Part shown: in pieces, positions 49,737 through 58,264 of the stretch | How the letters are laid out: each line of letters starts with the position of its first letter | How positions within the stretch are numbered: position 1 is the stretch's first letter | Assembly: GCF_014645795.1 (NCBI RefSeq) | Contig: NZ_BMMK01000001.1 | Coordinates: 332,745 to 396,744, forward strand | Reading direction: 5' to 3' | Origin: Longimycelium tulufanense | Lineage (GTDB): Bacteria; Actinomycetota; Actinomycetes; Mycobacteriales; Pseudonocardiaceae | Length of the DNA: 64,000 nt | Notes under the pieces: generated by a model | Told to the model about the DNA's origin: nothing | Seen by the model: the letters and a program-made list of their open reading frames with translations, nothing else | Database searches by the model: none | Program-made: the position numbers and the translations under genes

Positions 49737-50486
49737 ATGAGCACCGAGATCCGCGCCAACACCGTGCTCCCCGGCCGACGGGAGCCGATCACCCTGCACA
49801 CCGCGGACGGTCTGGAACTGGTCGGCGAGCTGGCGCTGCCGGAGTCGGGCACTCCCCGCGCCACCCTGGTCTGCCTGCACCCGCTGCCCACCCACGGTGG
49901 GATGATGGACTCCCATATCTACCGCAAGGCGGCGTGGCGGCTGCCGGCGCTGGCCGACATCGCGGTGCTCCGGTTCAACACCCGCGGCACCGCCAGCGAG
50001 GCCGGGCGCAGCCAGGGCGGCTTCGACAACGCGGTGGGCGAGCGGTTCGACGTCGCCGCGGCCCTGGAGTACGCCGAGTTCCACGACCTGCCGAACGTGT
50101 GGCTGCTGGGCTGGTCCTTCGGCACCGACCTCGCCCTGATGTACGGCTGCGACCCGCTGGTCGAGGGCGCCGTGCTGCTCTCCCCGCCGCTGCGGTTCAG
50201 CCGGCCGGAACACCTGCGGACGTGGGCCGAGTCGGGCAAGCCGGTGCACGCTTTCGTACCGGAGTTCGACGACTACCTGCGGCCGAACGAGGCTCGGGAG
50301 CGCTTCGCCGCCATCCCGCAGGCGGAGGTGGTGGCGTTCTCCGGCGCCAAGCACCTGTGGGTCGGGCGCGCCGAGGACGTGCTCGACGCGGTCGTGGCGC
50401 GGGTGGCCCCGGACGTGCCGACACCGCTACCACGCACGTGGGACGGGCCGTACGAGACGCGCCAGGTCACGATCGTCGAGAGCTGA
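49737..50486 (+). CDS. Alpha/beta hydrolase (dienelactone-hydrolase-like)
   Basis: 249 aa cytoplasmic hydrolase. The nucleophile elbow is GWSFGTD (Ser). N-terminal strands read LVCLHPLPTHGGMMDSHIYR, VLRFNTRGTASEAG; the catalytic His is in FSGAKHLWVGRAE. The substrate is unknown, likely an ester or acyl compound. ATG 49737 is used. The 3' end overlaps the convergent acetyltransferase gene by 20 bases, so both proteins use the same DNA on opposite strands for their last residues. Confidence 0.87.
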   Translation: MSTEIRANTVLPGRREPITLHTADGLELVGELALPESGTPRATLVCLHPLPTHGGMMDSHIYRKAAWRLPALADIAVLRFNTRGTASEAGRSQGGFDNAVGERFDVAAALEYAEFHDLPNVWLLGWSFGTDLALMYGCDPLVEGAVLLSPPLRFSRPEHLRTWAESGKPVHAFVPEFDDYLRPNEARERFAAIPQAEVVAFSGAKHLWVGRAEDVLDAVVARVAPDVPTPLPRTWDGPYETRQVTIVES

Positions 50487-51036
50487 CATCGGCACCGGGG
50501 CCGGGGCGACGACCGGCATCGGGAATCGTCCAGTCGTACACGTTGGTCTGCACGCCATCCAGCTCGACGGTCCCCATGAAGCGGAAGTCCAGCCGGTGCG
50601 CCATGCGGTTCGACGGCCCGTTGTCCGGTGTCGTCATGATGACCACCAACCGGCCGGGCTGCGCGCGGGTGGCCCAGCCGAGCGCGGCGCGAGCCATTTC
50701 CGTGGCGTACCCACGGCCCCAGGCGCTGGGCCGGAACCGGTAGTAGAGGTTCAACGCGGGCCGGCCGTCGTGGACGTGGTGGCGCAGCCCGCCGAACCCG
50801 ATCACCTTGCGGTCACCGGCCTCGCTGATCGCCCAGTACCCGAAGCCGTGTTGCGCCCAGTGCCGACGCCATGTCCTGAGATCTCGTGCCATCCGCTCCG
50901 GGTTCGCCGGGCCGAGCGGGTTGTGCACGTTGGTCTCGGGATCAGCGTGGATTTCCAGCGCCGCGTCGAGATCGTCGGCGGTGGGGCGACGCAGTAGCAG
51001 CCGCTCGGTCCGGATTTCCTCGGGTGCGTCGGCCAT
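50467..51036 (-). CDS. GNAT-family N-acetyltransferase (RimJ/RimL-like)
   Basis: 189 aa. It starts with the RimJ/L hallmark IRTERLLLRRPTADDLDAAL. Acetyl-CoA binding motif A is SAWGRGYATEMARAAL (RGxA type), then NGPSNRMAHRLDFRFMG. It acetylates an amine on a protein N-terminus or small molecule; the substrate is unknown. ATG 51036 is the start. It converges on, and overlaps by 20 bases, the hydrolase gene. Confidence 0.88.
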   Translation of the reverse strand: MADAPEEIRTERLLLRRPTADDLDAALEIHADPETNVHNPLGPANPERMARDLRTWRRHWAQHGFGYWAISEAGDRKVIGFGGLRHHVHDGRPALNLYYRFRPSAWGRGYATEMARAALGWATRAQPGRLVVIMTTPDNGPSNRMAHRLDFRFMGTVELDGVQTNVYDWTIPDAGRRPGPGADVSSRRS

Positions 51037-51295
51037 GCGGGTGACGCTAACCTCGGTCTTCCGTCGGCATCCACCCGCTTTCTCATTGCTGGAACGCAGA
51101 AGGCGCTGGAACACAGTGGAAGTTGGCCGCAGGCAACCGATGTGGGTCGTACTGGAGCTGAGCTGACCCCGGTCTTCATGGTCGGACTCGTGGTGTGGCG
51201 ACGCCTCGGCGGAGAACCGCTCGCCGCCCGTCCGATCCAGGGAAGCCCACCGGCCGCACGCCCCCGGCCCGACCGATTGCCGGCAGGATGGGGGT

Positions 51296-52108
51296 GTGCA
51301 CGTCATCGACAGTGGTGGAGACAACCCCCCGCTCGTGCTGCTGCACGCCTTCCCCGTGGATTCCCGGATGTGGACCGCGGCCGGTGATCCGCTGGCCGAA
51401 CGGTTCCGCGTCATCACCCCGGACCAGCGCGGACTCGGCGCCACCCCGCTCGACGAGGGCGGCCGGGTACCGCCACCGGACCTGTCGGTCGTGGCGCGGG
51501 ACGTGATCGGCCTGCTCGACGAGCTCGAGCTGGACCGGGTCGTGCTCGGCGGCCTGTCCATGGGTGGCTACGTGGCCATGGCCCTGCTCGCCGCGGCCCC
51601 GCACCGCGTGGCCGGCCTGGTGCTCGCGGACACCCGTGCGGCCGCCGACGGCCCCGAGCAGCGGGCCACCCGGCAGGCGGTCGCGGAACGGGCCGAGACG
51701 GCGGACACGATGGACTGGCTCGCCGACTCGATGCTGCCCAACGTGCTGGGCGCGACGACCCGCTCCGACCGGCGCGAGCTGGTCACCGCCGTGCGTGGGC
51801 TGATCATGGGCCAGCCACCCGAGGGCGTGGCGTGGGCCCAACGCGCGATGGCGGCACGCCCGGACAACAGCGCGCTCGTCCGCGCCACGGAGGTTCCGAC
51901 GTTGGTCGTCGTGGGGGAGGAGGACACGCTCACCCCACCCGCCACCGCACGCGAGCTGGCCGATGCCATGCCTCACGCCGATCTCACCGTGCTGCCGAGC
52001 GCCGGGCACCTCTCGGCGCTCGAGGTGCCGGACTCCTTCGCCGCCACCCTGCTCGGCTGGTGGGCCCGCAGCTCCGGTGGCGCATCGGGATACGGTCACA
52101 TGGAGTAA
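51296..52108 (+). CDS. Alpha/beta fold hydrolase
   Basis: 270 aa. The oxyanion strand is LVLLHAFPVDSRMW, the nucleophile elbow is GGLSMGGYVAM, the acid is in VVGEEDTLTPPATA, and the His is in PSAGHLSALE. This matches the 3-oxoadipate enol-lactonase/esterase-like group, but no aromatic-degradation genes are present, so the reaction is open. GTG 51296 is used. The ArsR gene starts 61 bases downstream on the same strand. Confidence 0.87.
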   Translation: MHVIDSGGDNPPLVLLHAFPVDSRMWTAAGDPLAERFRVITPDQRGLGATPLDEGGRVPPPDLSVVARDVIGLLDELELDRVVLGGLSMGGYVAMALLAAAPHRVAGLVLADTRAAADGPEQRATRQAVAERAETADTMDWLADSMLPNVLGATTRSDRRELVTAVRGLIMGQPPEGVAWAQRAMAARPDNSALVRATEVPTLVVVGEEDTLTPPATARELADAMPHADLTVLPSAGHLSALEVPDSFAATLLGWWARSSGGASGYGHME

Positions 52109-52169
52109 CAATGAGTGCCACCGAATCGGGGAATGGGCCTCCACCCAAGTGGGCCATATCCTCCTTTCG

Positions 52170-52589
52170 GTGACCGAGCTGAGCAGCGCGGACGGCAGCG
52201 CCCCGACCGCCCATCCGAACGCCAGCCCGTCGGCGGGTCCGACCGCGGACGAGGAGCTGTTCGCGGTGTTTCGCGCGCTGGCCAACCCCACCCGGATGCG
52301 GATCCTGGAGTGGCTGCGCGATCCCCGGGACTTCCCGCCGCAGGACCACGACCCGGCCGAGGTGGGCGTGTGCGTCAAGCACATCCAGGACCGCGCCGGG
52401 ATCGGTCAGTCCACGACCTCCCAGTACCTCGGCATGCTGCAACGCGCCGGCCTGGTCATCCCCACCAGGAACGGCAAGTGGACCTACTACCGCCGCAACG
52501 AGGCACGGATCCGGCTGTTCCTGGCGAGGCTGGCGGTCCAGCTCGCCGCCCTGCCGCGCGTGGAGGAACAGCCCCGGCGGTCGGCGTGA
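52170..52589 (+). CDS. ArsR-family winged-helix regulator
   Basis: 139 aa. A Ser/Ala-rich N-terminus (about 25 residues) precedes ELFAVFRALANPTRMRILEW, the recognition helix region GQSTTSQYLGMLQRAGLV and the wing TRNGKWTYYRRNE. A cysteine in VGVCVKHI could respond to metal or redox, though a full metal site is not obvious. GTG 52170. It may control the upstream hydrolase gene. A strong terminator follows. Confidence 0.87.
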   Translation: MTELSSADGSAPTAHPNASPSAGPTADEELFAVFRALANPTRMRILEWLRDPRDFPPQDHDPAEVGVCVKHIQDRAGIGQSTTSQYLGMLQRAGLVIPTRNGKWTYYRRNEARIRLFLARLAVQLAALPRVEEQPRRSA

Positions 52590-52592
52590 CCT

Positions 52593-52633
52593 GACGAACG
52601 CCGCCAGGGCCCGGGGGCCTGGCGGCGTTCGTC
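52593..52633. terminator. Bidirectional terminator between arsR-like and the coiled-coil gene
   Basis: A perfect 16-base stem GACGAACGCCGCCAGG with a nine-base loop between convergent genes. Confidence 0.9.
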
Positions 52634-52643
52634 GGCACATTGC

Positions 52644-54500
52644 TCAGCGCTTGCTCCGCGCCCGCGGGTTCTGTTGTTTGCCGCCCTGCTGCTGACCCTG
52701 CTGCGGGTTGCGCTGGGCCTGTTGCGGCGGCTGCGAACGCGGGGGCTGTCCGGGCTGGGCCTGCCCGGTCGGCTGCTGCGGCCGCGCCTGCTGGCCCGGG
52801 CCCGTGGCCGGCCGGCCCTGCTGGGCGTTGGGCTGCCCCTGGCCGGGCGGCGGCGTGGGCAGCTTGATGCGCTTGGTCGGCGGGTCGAGCTGCTCGGCCT
52901 TGGGCAGCTTCGCCGTCGGGCCGTCGATGTCCTTCCCGGCGGCGCCGGACGCGCCGCCCGCAGCGGTCGAGGCCGACTTGCCGCCGTCCCCCTGCGCCTG
53001 CCCCGACCCGGACGGCTTCCCGTCCGACCCGCCGCTCTCCTTCGACACCGCGGGCCTGGCCGGCTCACCGTCATCGGCACCCTTGTCCGTTCTACCGGCC
53101 GCCTTCTGCTGGCCGTCTGGGCTCGTCGCCGACTCCGCCTTGCCGTCCTTGTCATCCTCGTCCGTGGGCTCGTCCGCCGAAGCCTTGGTGTCCGCGGCAG
53201 GCTTCGGCTCGGCATCCCCGCCGGCCCGACCGCCCCCGCCGGCCGACTGCGTCGTGCCCTTCGCGTCCTCGGCGGTGCCGCTTCCGGTGCTCCCGCCGGC
53301 GGCGTCGTCCCCAGCGCCGGCAGCCTCGGCCGACCGGGTGCGGCCGGCGACGATGTCCTCCTCGTCGTCGTCCGGCTCGAGCTGCGGCCCGGCCTCGGCG
53401 ACCAGCGAGTGCAACGCGTGCAGCTGCGCCTGCATGGACTTGAGCTGCTCGGCGACCCGCCCGCGCAACGTGCGCAGCTCGGTGACCCGGCGGGTGGCCT
53501 CGGTGACCCGGCGGTTCGACTCGTCGGTGGCCACCTGCAGCCGGCGGTTGGCTTCCTCGGTCGCCTCCCGGACGCGCCGGTTGGCCTCGTCGGTCGCCTC
53601 CCGCACCCGGCGGTTCGCCTCGTTGGTGGAGTCCTGCAGCTTCTGGTTGGACTGCTGGTTCGCCTCGGCGATCCGGCGGCCGGCCTCCTGGTTCGACTCC
53701 TGCAGGTGCCGGTTGGCCTGCTCGATCCGGCGGGCGGCCTCCTCGGCGGCCTCGCGGACGCGCCGGTTGGCCTCCTCCCCGGCCTCGTGCAACCGGCGGT
53801 TCGCCGCCTCGACCCGGCGGTTGGCTTCCTCGGTCGCCTCGCGGACGCGCCGCTCCGCCTCGGCCTTGCTCGCCGCCTCCTGCTCGGCCAGCGTGCGCAT
53901 CGCCTCGGTGCGCCGGCCGGTCATGGCGATCTCGAAGTCCTCCTCGACCTGCCGGCGGCGCGCGTCGGCCTCGGCGTCGATCCGCTGCTGCCGCTGGGTG
54001 GCCTCGGCAACGATGCGCTCGGCCTCGGCCCGGGCCTGCTCCAGCACGGCGCGGTGCTCGGCCTCCATCTCGGCCCGCCGGGCGTCCATCTCCGCGATGA
54101 GCTTCTCGTAGCGGCCACGCAGCTCGGCCGCCTCCTGCTCGCCGCGGGCGCGCAGGTGCGAGGCCTCGGCCTGGGCCCTGGACTTGATCTCGCCGGCCTC
54201 TTCCTGAGCCAGCCGCAACATCCGCTGCAGGCGCTCGCTCATCCCCTCGACCGTCGTCGGGGGCTGGGCGAGCCGCTCCACCTGGCCGCGCAGCGACTCG
54301 ATCTCGGTGCGGGCGACCTCGAGCTGGCGCGCGAGATCGGCCGCCTGCGACACCGCGGCGTCGCGGTCGGCGGCGAGGATGCGCAGATCGGCGTCCAGCC
54401 GTTCGAGGTGTTCGTCGACCTGGGCGCGGTCGTACCCGCGCCGGGCAATGTCGAATCCAGCTCCGAGCGGGACCAGGTCACGGTCATCGGCAAGGCCCAT
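52644..54500 (-). CDS. DivIVA-domain coiled-coil protein, Scy/FilP-like polar scaffold
   Basis: 618 aa. The N-terminus (VPLGAGFDIARRGYDRAQVD) is DivIVA-like. Residues about 40-370 are one long coiled coil; from about 215 to 350 it follows an 11-residue (hendecad) period with units such as EANRRVREATE, EANRRLQVATD, ESNRRVTEATR. The C-terminal 230 residues are a disordered Ala/Gly/Asp then Gln/Pro-rich tail ending in RARSKR. The architecture matches Streptomyces Scy/FilP cytoskeletal proteins that organise polar growth with DivIVA, and (from memory) scy/filP also lie beside the epimerase gene in S. coelicolor. Exact orthology is not proven. Confidence 0.8.
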   Translation of the reverse strand: MGLADDRDLVPLGAGFDIARRGYDRAQVDEHLERLDADLRILAADRDAAVSQAADLARQLEVARTEIESLRGQVERLAQPPTTVEGMSERLQRMLRLAQEEAGEIKSRAQAEASHLRARGEQEAAELRGRYEKLIAEMDARRAEMEAEHRAVLEQARAEAERIVAEATQRQQRIDAEADARRRQVEEDFEIAMTGRRTEAMRTLAEQEAASKAEAERRVREATEEANRRVEAANRRLHEAGEEANRRVREAAEEAARRIEQANRHLQESNQEAGRRIAEANQQSNQKLQDSTNEANRRVREATDEANRRVREATEEANRRLQVATDESNRRVTEATRRVTELRTLRGRVAEQLKSMQAQLHALHSLVAEAGPQLEPDDDEEDIVAGRTRSAEAAGAGDDAAGGSTGSGTAEDAKGTTQSAGGGGRAGGDAEPKPAADTKASADEPTDEDDKDGKAESATSPDGQQKAAGRTDKGADDGEPARPAVSKESGGSDGKPSGSGQAQGDGGKSASTAAGGASGAAGKDIDGPTAKLPKAEQLDPPTKRIKLPTPPPGQGQPNAQQGRPATGPGQQARPQQPTGQAQPGQPPRSQPPQQAQRNPQQGQQQGGKQQNPRARSKR

Positions 54501-54650
54501 GGCCTCACGCTACCTGGGTCGGGGGAGTGGTTGGTGGGCAGCTCCGCCGCGACACGGCAAAGAAAATACGGAAGGTGGCCTCCGCGCGGGGAAATCGGGC
54601 GAAGGCCACCTCCGGCGTGTCGGTGCGGGCCATCCGGTGCGGGCCCGGTG

Positions 54651-55982
54651 TCACACCCCGCGGAACCGGTTGATCTCCGCCAGGTGCTCCTGGCGCAGCT
54701 CGTGGTCGCGTACGCCCAAGCCCTCCTCCGGGGCCAGGCACAGCACACCGACCTTGCCCTGGTGCGCGTTGCGATGCACGTCCAGCGCGGCCTGCCCGGT
54801 CTCGGCCAACGGGTACACCTTGGACAGTGTCGGATGGATCATGCCCTTGGCGATCAACCGGTTCGCCTCGTAGGCCTCGCGGTAGTTGGCGAAGTGCGAG
54901 CCGATGATCCGCTTGAGATGCATCCACAGGTAGCGGTTGTCGTAGACGTGCATGTAGCCGGAGGTGGAGGCACACGTCACGACGGTGCCGCCCTTACGGG
55001 CGACGTATACGCTGGCGCCGAAGGTCTCCTTGCCCGGGTGCTCGAAGACGATGTCCGGGTCCTCGCCACCGGTCAGCTCCCGGATCCGGGCACCGAACCG
55101 CTTCCACTCCGACGGGTCCGGGGTGTGCTCGTCCTTCCAGAACCTGTAGCCCTCGGCGGCGCGGTCGATCACCAGCTCGGCACCCATCTTGCGGCAGATC
55201 TCCGCCTTGGCCGGGCTGGAGACGACACACACCGGGATGGCGCCGCCGTTGAGCGCGAACTGGGTCGCATACGAGCCCAGGCCACCGGAGGCGCCCCAGA
55301 TCAGCACGACGTCACCCTGCTTCATGTCCGCGCCGTTGCGGGAGACCAGCTGCCGGTAGGCGGTGGAGTTCACCAGACCCGGGCAGGCGGCCTCCTCCCA
55401 GGTGAGGTGGTTCGGCTTGGGCATCAGCTGGTTCGTCTTGACCAGCGCGATGTCGGCCAGACCGCCGTAGTTGGTCTCGAACCCCCAGATTCGCTGCTCG
55501 GGGTCGAGCATGGTGTCGTTGTGCCCGTCCGAATGCTCCAGCTCGACGCTCAGGCAGTGCGCCACGACCTCATCGCCCGGCTTCCAGGCGTTCACGCCCG
55601 GGCCGGTGCGCAGCACCACGCCGGCCAGGTCCGAGCCGACCACGTGGAACGGCTGGTCGTGCCGCTTGGCCAGCGGCGAGGTCCGGCCGTAGCGGCGCAG
55701 GAAGCCGAACGTGGACAGCGGCTCGAAGATCGAGGTCCACACCGTGTTGTAGTTGACGGCGCTGGCCATCACCGCCACCAGGGCCTCACCCGGACCCAGC
55801 TCCGGGGTGGCGATCTCGTCCACGTGCAGCGACTTGCGGGGGTCCTTCTCCTTGTGCGGCACCCCCTCGAACATGTCCACCTCATCGGCACGCACGGTCA
55901 CGCCGCGGTAGGACGTGGGCACGGGGAGCGAGGCGATCGCGCCCAGCTCGTCGCCCAGGATCGCGTCGAGGATCTTCTGCAC
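54651..55982 (-). CDS. ccr: Crotonyl-CoA carboxylase/reductase
   Basis: 443 aa NADPH-dependent MDR-family enzyme that reduces and carboxylates crotonyl-CoA to (2S)-ethylmalonyl-CoA, the key step of the ethylmalonyl-CoA pathway and a supplier of polyketide extender units. The Rossmann loop is WGASGGLGSYATQFA. CO2-binding residues described for the Kitasatospora enzyme (Asn81, Phe170, Glu171, His365) are all present with an offset of two: Asn79 (VNYNTVW), Phe168-Glu169 (GFETNYGG) and His363 (GSHFANY). GTG 55982 follows GGGAGG. It stands alone, 151 bases from the coiled-coil gene. Confidence 0.96.
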   Translation of the reverse strand: MQKILDAILGDELGAIASLPVPTSYRGVTVRADEVDMFEGVPHKEKDPRKSLHVDEIATPELGPGEALVAVMASAVNYNTVWTSIFEPLSTFGFLRRYGRTSPLAKRHDQPFHVVGSDLAGVVLRTGPGVNAWKPGDEVVAHCLSVELEHSDGHNDTMLDPEQRIWGFETNYGGLADIALVKTNQLMPKPNHLTWEEAACPGLVNSTAYRQLVSRNGADMKQGDVVLIWGASGGLGSYATQFALNGGAIPVCVVSSPAKAEICRKMGAELVIDRAAEGYRFWKDEHTPDPSEWKRFGARIRELTGGEDPDIVFEHPGKETFGASVYVARKGGTVVTCASTSGYMHVYDNRYLWMHLKRIIGSHFANYREAYEANRLIAKGMIHPTLSKVYPLAETGQAALDVHRNAHQGKVGVLCLAPEEGLGVRDHELRQEHLAEINRFRGV

Positions 55983-56261
55983 GGCGAGAACCTCCCTGGT
56001 GAAGGGTGTTGCGGGGGCACCGGCGGCACCCCGCGGCCAGCACGGAACGGCGCAGGTGGCCGGAGGTTACCCGTGGGTAATGATCCAGCGGCACCGAGGT
56101 GTGAGCCACTCCACCGGTATTCGCCCGATCGCGCGACGCCAACCCGGGAACCCCGTGCTCGACCGGAGCTTGACCGGCTGGCCAACCAAGGAGCACAGTG
56201 GAGGTGGGTGGGCCCGGCCCGCCGGGTCCACTTCGGTCCCCATCGATGGAGGTGGTGACGG

Positions 56262-56618
56262 ATGAAACCGTGGACCCGTTGGCAGGACTGGGGTGCGGTG
56301 GTGTTCGGGGTGTACACCCTGCTCTCGCCGCTGTGGTTGACGACCTCGACCGGGGCGATGTGGACGATGATCGTCTTCGGCGCCCTGCTCGCGATCGCGG
56401 GCGCGTGGTCGCTGGCCCAGCCCGGCTCGGTCATCAGCGAGTACTCCCACGTCGTGTTGGGCGTGCTGCTGTTCCTGGCGCCGTGGGTGATGGGCTACGC
56501 CGACATGGCCGGGGCCGCCTGGACGTCGTGGATCGTCGGTGTCCTTGCCGTGATCGTGGGCCTGGCCGGCGTGCCGGCCGCCAATACCGCACACCGCGGA
56601 CTGGCGGGCCAGCACTAG
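56262..56618 (+). CDS. SPW-repeat membrane protein
   Basis: 118 aa with four predicted helices arranged as two SPW repeats: WQDWGAVVFGVYTLLSPLWL and EYSHVVLGVLLFLAPWVMGY. The family is widespread in bacteria and its function is unknown. ATG 56262 follows GGAGG. It is divergent from ccr, with about 280 bases between the starts. Confidence 0.88.
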   Translation: MKPWTRWQDWGAVVFGVYTLLSPLWLTTSTGAMWTMIVFGALLAIAGAWSLAQPGSVISEYSHVVLGVLLFLAPWVMGYADMAGAAWTSWIVGVLAVIVGLAGVPAANTAHRGLAGQH

Positions 56619-56907
56619 TCATTCAATAGGCAAGACCAAGCAACACGGTGCGGCGCCGGGCCGGGCGGCCCGGCGCCCACCCTGTCGCGAACCGGAAGGT
56701 GATGTTCCCCCGCGGACCATGGAGCTGTTGACAGGCACCGGCTGACAGCGCGTTGTGGGACAGGTGTCGAGCAGGGGAAACCACTGACGCGGCCACTTGT
56801 TGCCGGGACGTCGATCCACCGTCAGGCACGGGTTCGGCGAACTTCACGTCGGGTAAGCCCGGCCGTGGCTATCGTCGGCCGGGCACGCGGATCACGAGGC
56901 ACCGGCG
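56619..56907. other. Non-coding region before the TetR gene
   Basis: About 290 bases with a GC-rich inverted repeat near 56650-56685 (possible terminator of the SPW gene) and no recognisable gene. The TetR control repeats follow. Confidence 0.35.
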
Positions 56908-56945
56908 CTCGACGTCACCGGAAAGGCTCGACGTCACCGGAAAGG
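56908..56945 (+). repeat. Perfect 19-base tandem duplication upstream of a TetR gene
   Basis: CTCGACGTCACCGGAAAGG occurs twice without a gap (56908-56926 and 56927-56945). Each copy contains the palindrome GACGTC. It lies about 60 bases before ATG 57006 and is a candidate double operator. Confidence 0.6.
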
Positions 56946-57005
56946 ATGGGGATCGGCCGCCCCAGGGCATCCGGAGCCGTTGGAGCCCGCCGACAGGGAG
57001 TGCAG

Positions 57006-57632
57006 ATGACTCACTCAGGCCGGCCGCCCGGCCCGGGCGGGCAGGTCGTCGACGGGGCGTCGACCAGGGAACGCATCCTGCGCGCCGCCGAGGAACTGTT
57101 CGCCGAGTCCGGGTTCGAGGCCACGCCCACCTCCCGCATCGCCGAGCGGGCGGGCGTGCCGAAGGGGCTGGTCCACTACTACTTCCGCCGCAAGCCCGAC
57201 CTGCTGGCCGCGCTGGTGGCCCGACTGCCCGACGAGCCCATCGAGACCGCCCACGTGGTGGTGACCGGTGACGTCGCGGAGAGCCTGCGCCGGCTGGTCG
57301 GCGAGCTGGACGAGCGGCTGGGCGCCTCCCCGCTGCTCTCCCACCTGCTGTGGCGGGAGGCCGACACGCACGAGGCGGTCCGCGAGGCCCTCATCCACCG
57401 CTTCCAGCGGCTCGTCGAGCAGATCCGAAACGTGATCACCGCCGCCCGCCCGGACATCGCCGTACACGCGGACACCGACTCGGCCGCGCGGTTGCTGGCG
57501 CTGGCCGTCAGCTACCGCCATTCGGTGGCGCGGCACGGTGAGCAGCCCCGGCCCATGGCGCGGGAACTCACCTTTCTGGCCGAGGCCCTGGCCCGCGGCG
57601 CCGGCACGCCAGCGTCCGGGGCCGCCCGCTGA
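57006..57632 (+). CDS. TetR-family regulator
   Basis: 208 aa. The helix-turn-helix is at about 20-65 (RERILRAAEELFAESGFEAT, SRIAERAGVPKGLVHYYFRR). The C-terminal domain with ELDERLGASPLLSHLLWREA is unclassified. ATG 57006. It converges on the epimerase gene and has a tandem repeat upstream. The regulated genes are not evident; nearby candidates are ccr, the epimerase, or itself. Confidence 0.87.
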   Translation: MTHSGRPPGPGGQVVDGASTRERILRAAEELFAESGFEATPTSRIAERAGVPKGLVHYYFRRKPDLLAALVARLPDEPIETAHVVVTGDVAESLRRLVGELDERLGASPLLSHLLWREADTHEAVREALIHRFQRLVEQIRNVITAARPDIAVHADTDSAARLLALAVSYRHSVARHGEQPRPMARELTFLAEALARGAGTPASGAAR

Positions 57633-57641
57633 CCGGGCGGC
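57621..57641. terminator. Hairpin with the tetR stop codon in its loop
   Basis: GCCGCCCG (57621-57628) pairs with CGGGCGGC (57634-57641); the TGA at 57630-57632 sits in the five-base loop. It lies between convergent genes. Confidence 0.55.
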
Positions 57642-57658
57642 TCGGTCGCAGGGATGCT

Positions 57659-58111
57659 TCAGTGTGCTTCCGGCTCGCCCTCGGCCGGCTGGACCAACTC
57701 CACGAGCACGCCGCCGGCGTCCTTGGGGTGCACGAAGTTGACCCGGCTGTCCGACGTGCCCCGCTTGGGCTCGGAGAACAACACCCGCAGGCCCTTGGCC
57801 CGCAACGCCGCACACGCCGCGTCGATGTCGGTGACCCGGTAGGCGATCTGCTGCAGGCCGGGACCGCTGCGGTCGAGGAACTTGGCGATCGTCGACTCCT
57901 CGGTCAGCGGGGCGAGCAGCTGGATCTGCGTGCCGCCGGCGTCGCCGGGCGCGCGCAGCATCGCCTCCCGGACGCCCTGCTCCTCGTTGGTCTCGGTGTG
58001 CGTCACCTCGAAGCCGAAGGTGTCGCGGTAGAACGCGATCGCGGCGTCCAGGTCTGGCACCGCGACGCCGACGTGGTCCACGGCGGTGACGTGAGGCTGC
58101 AGGTCAGGCAT
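57659..58111 (-). CDS. mce: Methylmalonyl-CoA/ethylmalonyl-CoA epimerase
   Basis: 150 aa vicinal-oxygen-chelate enzyme that interconverts the 2R and 2S forms of methylmalonyl-CoA (and ethylmalonyl-CoA). Metal ligands are visible: His in AVDHVGVAVPDLDAA, Gln in TQIQLLAPL, His in NFVHPKDAGGVLVEL with the final Glu. ATG 58111. It is divergent from the thiolase gene and corresponds to Rv1322A next to fadA4 in M. tuberculosis (from memory). In this window it links the product of the carboxylase/reductase to the mutase. Confidence 0.93.
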   Translation of the reverse strand: MPDLQPHVTAVDHVGVAVPDLDAAIAFYRDTFGFEVTHTETNEEQGVREAMLRAPGDAGGTQIQLLAPLTEESTIAKFLDRSGPGLQQIAYRVTDIDAACAALRAKGLRVLFSEPKRGTSDSRVNFVHPKDAGGVLVELVQPAEGEPEAH

Positions 58112-58264
58112 GCTCGGAGGGTAGGCCCTGGACGGGGCGGTGCCAGCTGCGGAGCGTGTGCGGCTACTCACACGAAAAGCCGTCCGCGATCACGGGTATG
58201 GTCCGCAGTTAACAACCGCTAGCGTCGCCAATCGGAGCCGGAGCACCAGCTACAGGAGGCAGCC
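58112..58264. promoter_or_regulatory. Divergent promoter region epimerase/thiolase
   Basis: 153 bases. On the + strand TAGCGT near 58220 is a likely -10 for the thiolase gene, whose ribosome-binding site ACAGGAGG lies at about 58252. Confidence 0.4.

Noticed and set aside
52674-56258. 1194-codon + strand open frame across the coiled-coil and ccr genes
   Set aside because: Shadow of two well-supported minus-strand genes; its Leu/Gly/Arg repeat-like appearance only mirrors the hendecad repeats.
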